The notes: generated from the letters alone by a model not told the origin. A stretch of 5,931 bases of DNA from Verrucomicrobia bacterium UBA1200 (GCA_002309765.1 DBXY01000047.1:28020-33950), one strand, 5' to 3'; counted from the first letter of the stretch, positions 1-5,538 are shown. Program-made: numbers and translations.

Positions 1-144
1 CCCCGCCGTAACGGCAGTCGCCATCAACGGCGGCGCGTTTTTCCCGTTGTCGCGCCCGCGAGGTTCCGCACCACGTTGGCCCCCGCTGCGGCGATTACCA
101 TCATCACGGCCATTGCTGCCGCTCGCGTCACCATCGAATTTCAT
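1..144 (-). CDS. possible 5' end of a gene leaving the left edge, frame uncertain
   Basis: An ATG at 144 follows an AAGGAG sequence with 7-base spacing, and its frame stays open to the window edge (48 codons). The peptide in that frame is glycine- and charge-rich (MKFDGDASGSNGR...) and does not look like a natural N-terminus. The +1 frame, from an ATG at 134, gives MVTRAAAMAVMMVIAAAGAN, which looks like a real signal peptide, but it stops at 24-26. One extra A in the A5 run (38-42 on the plus strand) would join that frame to the open one and give ...ATTGKNAPPLMATAVTAG. The simplest reading is a secreted-protein gene whose start is damaged, or a sequence with indel errors. The function is not recognisable and most of the gene lies outside the window. 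Confidence 0.3.
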   Translation of the reverse strand, partial: MKFDGDASGSNGRDDGNRRSGGQRGAEPRGRDNGKNAPPLMATAVTAG

Positions 145-151
145 CAGCCTG

Positions 152-157
152 CTCCTT
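152..157 (-). promoter_or_regulatory. strong Shine-Dalgarno (AAGGAG)
   Basis: On the minus strand AAGGAG lies 7 bases before the ATG at 144. A TGA (frame ...ELTADIVVN-stop) ends just upstream of it, giving the tight stop/SD/start layout of an operon junction. That preceding frame is not the ATPase remnant frame, which suggests that the end of another gene was joined here by deletion. Confidence 0.5.
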
Positions 158-162
158 TTCAA

Positions 163-484
163 TTAACAACAATGTCTGCCGTCAATTCCGGCCTTCTCCA
201 AATGCTCCAGCGCCACGCCAATCTTCCCGCCCTTTCCTGCATTGATGGCTTCCGACGCTTCAGAAACCGACAACGGACGATCTACAAGCGCACGTATAAT
301 TATCCCTGATAGAGTTGGCAGCTTCGTTATGACATCCGAAAACATCTCATCAAAGCCTATGCGGAGAATCGAATTCGGGCGAAACGCCAACCGCGCAATG
401 TTCGCCACAGCGGAATCTCCTGGCGCAATTTCCTTCAAGTGCCATCAAGTCACCAATTTCATTTTCTCTGTCAAAGAAGTCCAT
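163..484 (-). pseudogene. remnant of an AAA-type ATPase: N-terminus joined out of frame to a C-terminal winged-helix-like segment
   Basis: The start is ATG at 484, with AAAGGA 5 bases upstream and a good promoter above it. The first codons read MDFFDRENEIGDLMALEG, which resembles the 'F-x-DRE-x-EI-x-x-L' opening of ATPase_2/AAA_14-type ATP-binding proteins. After about codon 18 this frame loses sense and stops at 350-352. From about 438 a second frame reads about 90 residues: APGDSAVANIARLAFRPNSI, then FDEMFSDVITKLPTLSG, RALVDRPLSVSEASEAINAG and KGGKIGVALEHLEKAG. The end of this looks like a winged helix from the C-terminal half of the same ATPase type. The Walker A/B region that should lie between them, roughly 200 residues, is missing. 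The second frame also breaks soon after 'EKAGI'. I see a gene with a large internal deletion and a lost 3' end; the family assignment is by recall of sequence style. Confidence 0.55.
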
Positions 485-489
485 AAGAG

Positions 490-541
490 TCCTTTCTTCA
501 AGAACAAAAGATATTGTATCATTAACTGTTTCTTATGTCTA
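490..541 (-). promoter_or_regulatory. sigma70-type promoter and RBS for the ATPase remnant
   Basis: On the minus strand TAGACA (536-541) is followed after exactly 17 bases by TACAAT (513-518); each hexamer has 5 of 6 consensus bases. Transcription would begin near 506 and reach AAAGGA (490-495) and the ATG at 484. The promoter is intact although the gene it serves is broken. The first inverted-repeat arm ends about 10 bases upstream of the -35 box. Confidence 0.6.
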
Positions 542-550
542 TCGCAACAG

Positions 551-639
551 GTTCACCTAAATGGATTTTTGACTATTAGGTGAACTTAATTGCACAAGAA
601 TTCTGGTTCCTATTTGAAGATTTGGCGAATAGGTGAACC
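551..639. repeat. array of alternating inverted repeats (core TTAGGTGAAC)
   Basis: GTTCACCTAA (551-560) and TTAGGTGAAC (576-585) are perfect 10-base inverted arms separated by 15 bases. A second pair follows: GGTTCCTATT (605-614), which is GGTTCACCTATT lacking AC, and AATAGGTGAACC (628-639). There are therefore four copies of one motif in alternating orientation. The array lies directly upstream of the minus-strand promoter at 513-541. This could be an operator array for a regulator acting on that promoter, or the footprint of a small palindromic repeat element. The stems are A/T-rich with no T-tract in the right place, so a terminator is unlikely. Confidence 0.6.
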
Positions 640-719
640 CAGGCCTCATGCGAAGCCACGTTCACATACGTTATGATCTCGCGAACTACATTCGGGTACT
701 CTGTGCTGATTGCGCTCAT
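576..719 (-). CDS. possible 47-residue ORF of unknown function
   Basis: Its ATG (717-719) overlaps the TGA of the preceding frame (716-718) in the ATGA arrangement typical of translational coupling. The product begins MSAISTEYPNVVREIITYVN and has no recognisable domain. There is no Shine-Dalgarno sequence. The TAA stop (576-578) lies inside an arm of the inverted repeat, so the last 15 or so codons are probably repeat sequence rather than gene. It may be a fragment or chance; nothing better explains 640-716. Confidence 0.2.
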   Translation of the reverse strand: MSAISTEYPNVVREIITYVNVASHEAWVHLFAKSSNRNQNSCAIKFT

Positions 720-943
720 ATCATCGAGTGTGAGAAGTCAGTCCTGCTTGAAAGACATATCCAAGGCATCTCTTTCTCGCGGGGAACGCAAAAATGTACG
801 ATGAACGATCCAGGAGCGTAACCTGCCGAAAGGGTGGCGTCCACTCCATGGTTGAAATCATCGTAGTCGCCGAGAACACGACTGTTGGAAATAGCGACAA
901 ACTTGCCGTTGTATTTCGGCAAAAGCGAGTCGCAGAAATTCAT
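716..943 (-). CDS. DUF5678-like small protein (possibly a remnant)
   Basis: Taken from the ATG at 943, the frame encodes 75 residues. The core reads KYNGKFVAISNSRVLGDYDD, then AGYAPGSFIVHFCVP. This resembles DUF5678-type small proteins ('Y-x-GK-[WF]-VA-[IV]-x-x-x-x-V', then a helix and 'G-x-x-PGSF-x-V'), a family of unknown function. No ribosome binding site precedes the ATG, and the frame is continuous with the C-terminal end of the esterase remnant upstream, so the boundary near 929 is an estimate. It may be a gene that lost its own start when the esterase was deleted into it, or an unusual tail. The last 20 residues (after VPREKE) are not family-like. The assignment is from pattern memory only. 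Confidence 0.4.
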   Translation of the reverse strand: MNFCDSLLPKYNGKFVAISNSRVLGDYDDFNHGVDATLSAGYAPGSFIVHFCVPREKEMPWICLSSRTDFSHSMI

Positions 944-1386
944 CAGCCAGGTCCAATCATGGGCCGAATAGCCGTGTCCCTCCGTGCGGCGGACATAGGC
1001 GAGATCCCTGCCGACACAGGGGTGTCGTAATCGGCGGGGAATGGATTGTCGGGCTTGAATCACGTGCGGTACTGGCGGCGGATGCCGAAACCCGCCAACG
1101 TCACCCCCTCTTCCAGCTTCTCGGCAACAAACGCCTCAGGCCTGGGCGGTTCCTGTCCGAACATCTACTTCGCGAAGATCTCCAGAATCTCCCGGCGGCG
1201 GCGCGGCCAATCCGCCGGAGACGCCACCTTCGTCCCATCCAAGAAGGTCAGCGGATCCTCCAGCGTATACGGGGCGATTTTCGCGACATCATAGTTCGGT
1301 TTGTCGTAATCCGGCCGGGCCGCTAACACGTCTCCGAAACAGACGCCCATCAGCCCGGCCAAAAGGATCCTTCCCGCGTTTCCCAT
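929..1386 (-). pseudogene. decayed CE15-type glucuronoyl/acetylxylan esterase
   Basis: The start ATG at 1386 lies 13 bases after the stop of the large secreted protein, with GGGGAAG as ribosome binding site. A signal peptide (MGNAGRILLAGLMGVCFGDV, ending LAA) is followed by YDVAKIAPYTLEDPLTFLDG, TKVASPADWPRRRREILEIF and AK. This is the N-terminal pattern I associate with CE15 esterases, which cleave 4-O-methyl-glucuronoyl esters linking xylan to lignin. TAG at 1165-1167 replaces the expected Glu (one change from GAG), and TGA at 1060-1062 replaces the expected Trp of the 'RxWFKPD' motif (one change from TGG). After FKPDN the frame jumps to a C-terminal piece (PADYDTPV, then GRDLAYVRRTEGHGYSAHDW). 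The central region with the nucleophile Ser motif is gone. A GT duplication near 1014-1018 shifts the frame between 'DTPV' and 'GRD'. No active enzyme can be made. The family call is fairly confident for the N-terminus and less so for the C-terminus. Confidence 0.7.
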
Positions 1387-1399
1387 TGCGCTTCCCCGA

Positions 1400-4024
1400 T
1401 CAGCGAACAAAGATTATGCCTCCGGAATCGATGTATAGGCCATCCTCCTTCTTGACGACATACCAATTACCCGGAATATCACTCATGATAAAAGTGATGT
1501 TGCCAATGTTAACGGGCTTCGTCTCATTTGTCCATGAGATTAATGGCACCTTCGCCGAAGGCTGTCGTTTCCCGATCTTTATCGTCACAGTTGCGCCATC
1601 AGCGAATTTGAGCGTGTTGTCACCACTTGTGAATGACGATACCACATCCAACGGACTCGTCCTCGCTGAAAGGTCAATCGTCGCGCCGTCCGTAATCGTC
1701 GCACCGTAATAACAGTTATGTGCGGACGGTTTGAACGTGCCACAGACCTTCAATACGGCTGTGCCGGTATTGGATGTTCCCTCGTAATTGGCATGATAGT
1801 CATGCACGGTGAGCGGCGCATATAAAGTTAGCGGGCATTCCACGATAAAGTCTGTATGAGACGCATTGTTTTCACCTTTCGAACCCTCCGCTCCGCTGTC
1901 ACCTGTCTGAAGCGAACCCTCACCGTGAAACCGTATCCGTCCGGCGGACACGGCCGTGTTAATCAGGTAAAAGAAATGTGACGAAGCGATCGTCACATCA
2001 AGCATATTCCCGGCAAGGTCGAGTTCCGTCGCCGCGTATCCGTTGCCGACATAACCCCAGTTTCTTCTGGCGTTGAAGTACGAGTCCGCCGAAAGACGGA
2101 TCGTCTTGAACTGACCGTAACCGCTTCCCACATCGGCGCCGGTATTGCACAATGTTCCGCCATTAAGCACGAACTCGTGGTTGTTATAATTTCCCGTTCC
2201 GCTCACGTCCATCACGGCGTTCGTATTGATTAACACGCGGGTATTGTACGCTCCGAGCGGATGTGCATTGCCATTCACCCCAATCTTAAGGGTACCGGCT
2301 TTCACCTCAGTTCCGCCACCGTATGACTGGTCGGTTTTACAAGCCCCGAACGTACCTTCCCCTTCCTTGACGAGTTTCACGGCTCCGGACAGGACGAGCT
2401 GGTAATTCAACCAAGTCTCTCCCTGATCGACATCCACATGCAGTTCGCTCGCGCTCTCATCCGTCGCTGACACAGTGGAAGTAACCGTTCCCACGCCAAC
2501 AACAAGCTTCTTTAGATGCAGATTATGCCCTGCGAGATCGACCGTACCCTGCAAGCTTGTATTGGGGGGCAACCCCCGCCAGTCACAGTCTGCTCCGAGA
2601 ATACAGTCACGGACAGTTATGGACTGGCTCTCCAACGTTTTATCGACAGGAAGCTGCAGATTCACTGATGTCCCCTCGATAATCACCTTCGAATCGGATG
2701 TCGGCAATGCGTTCTCCACAACATCACCGAATCCGTTCAGACACGTCCAATTCGCGGCGTTGTCCACGGATCCATCATTCGCGCCGCCATTCCATGTCGC
2801 CATGACAATAACAGACGGATCCTGCACACAAATGAGAAACGAGTCAGGATTGGACATTGTGTCAAAGTCCGCCTTGACGCGGTCGGCCGTATGGACGCCA
2901 TTGTACATCCGCACCTCATCGTACCGACCGTACCAGCCGATGCCATACCCGCCCAGAGCGCCGATCATGAAACCGTAGTCGCTGAAGGTACAGGCGGCGA
3001 TCGAACCCGAGGTTGCTGCCACGCCATTCACGTAGAGAGTAGCTATGCTACCATTGTAAGTCACGTAAATATAATCCCAGTTATTGACGATGTCAGGCAC
3101 TTCTACCGGAGGCAGTTGTTGGGATGACATCCCTCGGACAGTATTCAGAGTAGTAGCGGTATTGGGACCAAATTCCACTTCCCAACCAGCCACATCATTA
3201 TTTCGGGGGCCGGCATAATGCCGTTGAGCGATCAGCCGGGAATAATAGCCAACGGTTCCGGTTGCGCGAAACCACCCGCCAATCGAGAATCTGGCAAAAT
3301 CAGTTATCGCCGAGGAATAGTCGGGCACTTTTAATCCGTTCGCGTTATTATCAGCGGTTGACACTTGATTAACGCGGCTTCCGCCCACCACACCATCAGG
3401 GTCGGCCACCATGTGCGAAACGTTCCCGTTTCCATAAACAACCGACGGCACCGCATCAAACCCGTTTCCGGTAACATCCGGCTCGTTTTCGGCGCCACTC
3501 GCCATACCCATGTGCCACACACCCACAAAGCCGTTCCAAGTGTCTGACGCCATACAAGTCTGTTCGGCAGTCCGCGTCTCGCCCCAGTGCATCGTTATCT
3601 CGGAGGCCCCTTCAGCAACGGGTTTCACGCTTGGGATTTTGACCCACACGAAAGAATTGCCTGAGGCGTTCCACGTATCAACCTCATGCGGAATCAGATT
3701 GCCATCGGAATCGGTGAACCAGATATCGGAACCGTCGCTGGAAACACAGTCGGCATAATGGAAACCGTATGCGCCATCGGACAACTTGACAAGAGCCTGA
3801 AAGTCCGTCAGTGTTGATGTGCCCGTGTATCCGCTGCACGAAAGCGACACGGACTTCGCCTCTGCCCTTACCGTCGGCGGCAGCATCGTACCAACAGCCA
3901 GAATCAATACTACCAACGGCACAATAAAACTACCGATCTTCCCCTTTGCGGTCACTCCCACGCCGAACCGCACATACGGATTCTCAGAAAACTTCTTTTT
4001 CACAATCCCCTTTCTTGTTGTCAT
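1400..4024 (-). CDS. large secreted DUF2341 + LamG protein with beta-strand-repeat tail
   Basis: This 874-residue protein is probably exported and displayed on or released from the cell surface. The start at 4024 is chosen because GAAAGGGG precedes it by 7 bases; an in-frame ATG 20 codons further up has no such site. Residues 1-55 form an unusually long signal peptide: about 28 residues of basic N-region, a hydrophobic core at 31-47 (IGSFIVPLVVLILAV), and a likely cleavage after the 'RAEA' at 53-56. Residues 60-150 match DUF2341 (ALVKLSDG, SDIWFTDSDGNLIPHEVDTW, VWVKIPS, ITMHWGE). Residues 168-392 are a LamG/concanavalin-A-like fold (VWHMG, DVTGNGFDA, FSIGGWFRATG, YIYVTYNG, YVNG, and the closing YDEVRMYNGVHTADRVKADF). 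Residues 409-450 carry the WNGG...NAANW motif seen in repeat-rich PVC proteins. The rest is beta-rich, with an autotransporter-associated-repeat-like unit at 551-581 (LVKEGEGTFG...GGGTEVKAGTLKIG). No catalytic domain is visible. Carbohydrate binding or adhesion is inferred from LamG and from the adjoining esterase remnant. Confidence 0.88.
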   Translation of the reverse strand: MTTRKGIVKKKFSENPYVRFGVGVTAKGKIGSFIVPLVVLILAVGTMLPPTVRAEAKSVSLSCSGYTGTSTLTDFQALVKLSDGAYGFHYADCVSSDGSDIWFTDSDGNLIPHEVDTWNASGNSFVWVKIPSVKPVAEGASEITMHWGETRTAEQTCMASDTWNGFVGVWHMGMASGAENEPDVTGNGFDAVPSVVYGNGNVSHMVADPDGVVGGSRVNQVSTADNNANGLKVPDYSSAITDFARFSIGGWFRATGTVGYYSRLIAQRHYAGPRNNDVAGWEVEFGPNTATTLNTVRGMSSQQLPPVEVPDIVNNWDYIYVTYNGSIATLYVNGVAATSGSIAACTFSDYGFMIGALGGYGIGWYGRYDEVRMYNGVHTADRVKADFDTMSNPDSFLICVQDPSVIVMATWNGGANDGSVDNAANWTCLNGFGDVVENALPTSDSKVIIEGTSVNLQLPVDKTLESQSITVRDCILGADCDWRGLPPNTSLQGTVDLAGHNLHLKKLVVGVGTVTSTVSATDESASELHVDVDQGETWLNYQLVLSGAVKLVKEGEGTFGACKTDQSYGGGTEVKAGTLKIGVNGNAHPLGAYNTRVLINTNAVMDVSGTGNYNNHEFVLNGGTLCNTGADVGSGYGQFKTIRLSADSYFNARRNWGYVGNGYAATELDLAGNMLDVTIASSHFFYLINTAVSAGRIRFHGEGSLQTGDSGAEGSKGENNASHTDFIVECPLTLYAPLTVHDYHANYEGTSNTGTAVLKVCGTFKPSAHNCYYGATITDGATIDLSARTSPLDVVSSFTSGDNTLKFADGATVTIKIGKRQPSAKVPLISWTNETKPVNIGNITFIMSDIPGNWYVVKKEDGLYIDSGGIIFVR

Positions 4025-4031
4025 GGATTCG

Positions 4032-4039
4032 CCCCTTTC
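4032..4039 (-). promoter_or_regulatory. Shine-Dalgarno (GAAAGGGG) that fixes the start at 4024
   Basis: GAAAGGGG on the minus strand lies 7 bases from the ATG at 4024. It decides the start of the large secreted protein in favour of MTTRKG over the upstream MFIRNN. Confidence 0.7.
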
Positions 4040-4076
4040 ATTGATTGGTGAGAGTGCTTCACGCACATTGTTCCGG

Positions 4077-4123
4077 ATAAACAAAGAGACAAGAGACGAA
4101 ATCTAGTTCTCGTCCCTTGTCTC
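4077..4123 (-). terminator. rho-independent terminator (or leader attenuator) on the minus strand
   Basis: Arms 4086-4099 and 4110-4123 pair over 14 bases. The one A-C mismatch on the plus strand (4094/4115) becomes a G-U wobble in minus-strand RNA. Two further pairs (4100/4109 as G-U, 4101/4108 as A-U) extend the stem to 16 with a 6-base loop. The stem is followed at once by TTTGTTTAT. The wobble pairs and the U-rich tail together show that it works on the minus strand. It lies 265 bases beyond the stop of the Rpn gene and 62 bases before the start of the large secreted protein. It may therefore end Rpn transcripts, or act as an attenuator if the next promoter lies upstream of it. Confidence 0.75.
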
Positions 4124-4265
4124 AAATGGAAATGATGCGGCGGGTACAAAATGCCGACGTAAGATGCCGAATGTCCGGCGTTAAAAAACGGCTGATTGGG
4201 GGATGGCTGTCCAGCGCGGCGTATATGCCGCGCCACGGGCCCTACATCGCGTCCGTCAAGACCGC

Positions 4266-4289
4266 GTGTGGTGTGTGTGTGGGGGGGGG
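4266..4289. repeat. GT-repeat followed by nine G (simple sequence repeat)
   Basis: The plus strand reads GTGTG, then five GT units, then a run of nine G. Such tracts are prone to slippage and to sequencing error. It lies between genes, about 240 bases upstream of the large secreted protein, immediately next to TATAAATA. No promoter is clearly positioned to be tuned by its length. Confidence 0.8.
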
Positions 4290-4387
4290 CTATAAATACG
4301 CGAAGCCCGCACAAGCGCGTTCCCGCGCCCGTCCGCCGGACCTTGTTGGCAAATGCTGCGATGTTATGGATGGCGGTAGTCATTGGT

Positions 4388-5329
4388 TCAAAGCTTTTCT
4401 AATTCTGCGGCGGTCAGGCCGGTTGCCGCCGCGATTTGTTCTGCAGTCAATCCCATGGCTTTCAGGTTACGGGCAGCTTGGAGAAGTTTTTCTTTACCCT
4501 CTCTCAATCCTTCCGCCCTGCCTTCTGCTTTGCCTTCTGCCAAACCTTCTTCAAGGCCTTTCGCCCTGCCTTCCGCCAAGCCCTCTTCAAGGCCTTTCTT
4601 GAACGCTATCTTGCTTCGACGCTCAGGTTCCGCCATTATTTCTTTCTGTACGCGCACCGCATCCCAGAAGAGATCGTAGCCCATCAGCTGCGCCTGGCTG
4701 TACGCCGCCGTCTTTACGAGTTCGACGGCCTGCGAAATCTCCTTGGACTCCATCAGTTCTGGCGGAACGCTGTCGGTCGCGTTGTTAATCTCGGTGAGAA
4801 ATCGTAGCCACAGCACAGCCATCTTGCGTTCCGCAATGCTTTGAGGCTTAAATTTCGGTAACTCGACGAATACGATGTGAAGCCCCTTGATGACCTTGTT
4901 CGTGTACTTCTCATGCACCACCTTGTAGTGGTGGATGAACTCAGGGACATCCTTCTTCATGACTGCGTCCACCAGGTTGAGCGAATAGACCGGACGAAGC
5001 TCGGAATATTCATCACCGCGCTCCAGCTGATCGACGTACACCTTGGCTGAGTTGAATAGAACCCTGTTCTTGAAGAATGCCGTCCAGCACATCTGCATCT
5101 CGACAATGAACCGACGTCCGTCCCCAGTCTTGCAGAACACATCGACGATGCTGTTCTTTTCAAGGGATGTGCGGGGCAGCAATTCCGGCGACATGTACTC
5201 AACATCGGTTATCTCTTGGCCGTCCGGCAACGGCAAAAGGGAATTCAGGAGGCTCGCGACGAGATTCGGATGCTCGCCGAAAACCCTCTTGAATGTCAAA
5301 TCCGCCTTTGGATCAAGATACTTCACCAT
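4388..5329 (-). CDS. Rpn-family PD-(D/E)XK nuclease (annotated in databases as 'transposase')
   Basis: The 313-residue product starts MVKYLDPKADLTFKRVFGEH, the usual opening of PDDEXK_2/Rpn family nucleases. The acidic core residues are visible: Asp63 in IVDVFCKTG and Glu77-x-Gln79 in FIVEMQM, the E-x-Q variant of the PD-(D/E)XK site. Residues 81-240 continue the family pattern (FFKNRVLFNSAKVYVDQL, RPVYSLNLVDA, KGLHIVFVELPKF). Residues 245-280 are a Gly/Glu-rich repeat (KGLEEGLAEGRA twice, then a degenerate unit), followed by a helical end with LKAMGLTAEQIAAATGLTAA. Family members cut DNA and have been linked to RecA-independent recombination and to phage defence, rather than being proven transposases. 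The ATG at 5329 is preferred over the one at 5452 because it begins the conserved sequence and lies about 50 bases downstream of a good promoter. The site has no strong Shine-Dalgarno sequence. The neighbour upstream is a DUF4143 ATPase. Confidence 0.9.
   Translation of the reverse strand: MVKYLDPKADLTFKRVFGEHPNLVASLLNSLLPLPDGQEITDVEYMSPELLPRTSLEKNSIVDVFCKTGDGRRFIVEMQMCWTAFFKNRVLFNSAKVYVDQLERGDEYSELRPVYSLNLVDAVMKKDVPEFIHHYKVVHEKYTNKVIKGLHIVFVELPKFKPQSIAERKMAVLWLRFLTEINNATDSVPPELMESKEISQAVELVKTAAYSQAQLMGYDLFWDAVRVQKEIMAEPERRSKIAFKKGLEEGLAEGRAKGLEEGLAEGKAEGRAEGLREGKEKLLQAARNLKAMGLTAEQIAAATGLTAAELEKL
4526..4597 (-). repeat. two 36-base tandem repeats inside the Rpn gene
   Basis: Units 4562-4597 and 4526-4561 encode KGLEEGLAEGRA and KGLEEGLAEGKA. 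They are in frame and nearly identical in DNA, including the stretch TTCAAGGCCTTTC on the plus strand at both 4550-4562 and 4586-4598. A third, degenerate unit follows (EGRAEGLREGKE). The similarity in DNA as well as protein suggests recent duplication; unit number may vary between strains. Confidence 0.75.
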
Positions 5330-5342
5330 TTGTTTGTCCGGC

Positions 5343-5422
5343 TTTACGCTTGGGAATGCACTTTCCCCACACGAAATAACGTAAGTATGATACCAATTCC
5401 AACCGACGGTTTCAAGCGTAAA
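5343..5422. repeat. 10-base inverted repeat flanking the Rpn promoter
   Basis: TTTACGCTTG (5343-5352) and its exact reverse complement CAAGCGTAAA (5413-5422) lie 70 bases apart centre to centre. One arm overlaps the -35 box (5410-5415) and the other lies in the leader. A pair of operator half-sites is a possible reading; chance is also possible for one 10-base match in this spacer. Confidence 0.4.
5387..5415 (-). promoter_or_regulatory. sigma70-type promoter of the Rpn nuclease gene
   Basis: TTGAAA (5410-5415) and TATCAT (5387-5392) on the minus strand are separated by exactly 17 bases, each 5 of 6 to consensus. Transcription would start near 5380, giving a leader of about 50 bases before the ATG at 5329. 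This rules out translation from the in-frame ATG at 5452 on this transcript. Confidence 0.6.
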
Positions 5423-5538
5423 AGGCATGGTAACGGAAAACGCCCGAATCATTAGCGAAGATCTGGCGTTCCACCAGTACCCCTATGCGAAAATTCACAT
5501 GCATATCCATATCGGTTTCATCGGTACGCATTACCACT

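Larger units (their letters stand above)
4025..4387. other. 363-base intergenic region before the large secreted protein
   Basis: No gene is supported here. Reading frames that cross it have no domain-like sequence and no good ribosome site. It holds, in minus-strand order: a GC-rich stretch; the GT/G9 simple repeat at 4266-4289; a hairpin with 7-base GC arms (GCGCGGC 4214-4220, GCCGCGC 4227-4233, 6-base loop) without a T-tract; a short imperfect tandem duplication (ATGCCGACGTAAG 4151-4163, ATGCCGAATGTCC 4164-4176); and the terminator at 4077-4123. I could not find a convincing -35/-10 pair for the downstream gene on either side of the terminator. Confidence 0.5.

Noticed and set aside
551..639. 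CRISPR array or intrinsic terminator
   Set aside because: The copies alternate in orientation, are only about 10 bases long and unevenly spaced. The stems are A/T-rich without a following T-tract.
1060..1167. TAG and TGA inside the esterase as recoded sense codons (for example TGA read as Trp)
   Set aside because: The Rpn and LamG genes end in TGA at natural C-termini and use TGG for Trp. The esterase also has a frameshift and lacks its catalytic centre, so decay explains the stops.
2475..2978. 167-codon plus-strand frame inside the secreted-protein gene
   Set aside because: It lies antisense to the LamG coding region, is rich in Pro/Ser/Arg with no domain and no ribosome site; a shadow of the real gene.
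4025..4084. 20-residue N-terminal extension of the secreted protein from ATG 4084
   Set aside because: A good Shine-Dalgarno sequence marks the ATG at 4024. The upstream ATG abuts the terminator stem and has no ribosome site.
4214..4233. GC-rich hairpin as terminator of the Rpn gene
   Set aside because: Neither side has a T-tract; the hairpin at 4077-4123 is far better.
4021..4383. 120-codon minus-strand reading frame across the intergenic region
   Set aside because: It runs through the simple repeat, hairpin and terminator, has a His/Arg/Pro-rich non-natural composition, and overlaps the start of the secreted protein.
5330..5452. 41-residue N-terminal extension of the Rpn protein from ATG 5452
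   Set aside because: The promoter at 5387-5415 lies inside this extension, and the family's conserved sequence begins right at the ATG at 5329.
5412..5531. 39-codon minus-strand frame (MRTDETDMDMHVNFRIGVLV...) 7 bases after the DUF4143 stop
   Set aside because: Its end overlaps the Rpn -35 box, the ribosome site is weak and no domain is visible. It could be a fragment but cannot be supported.
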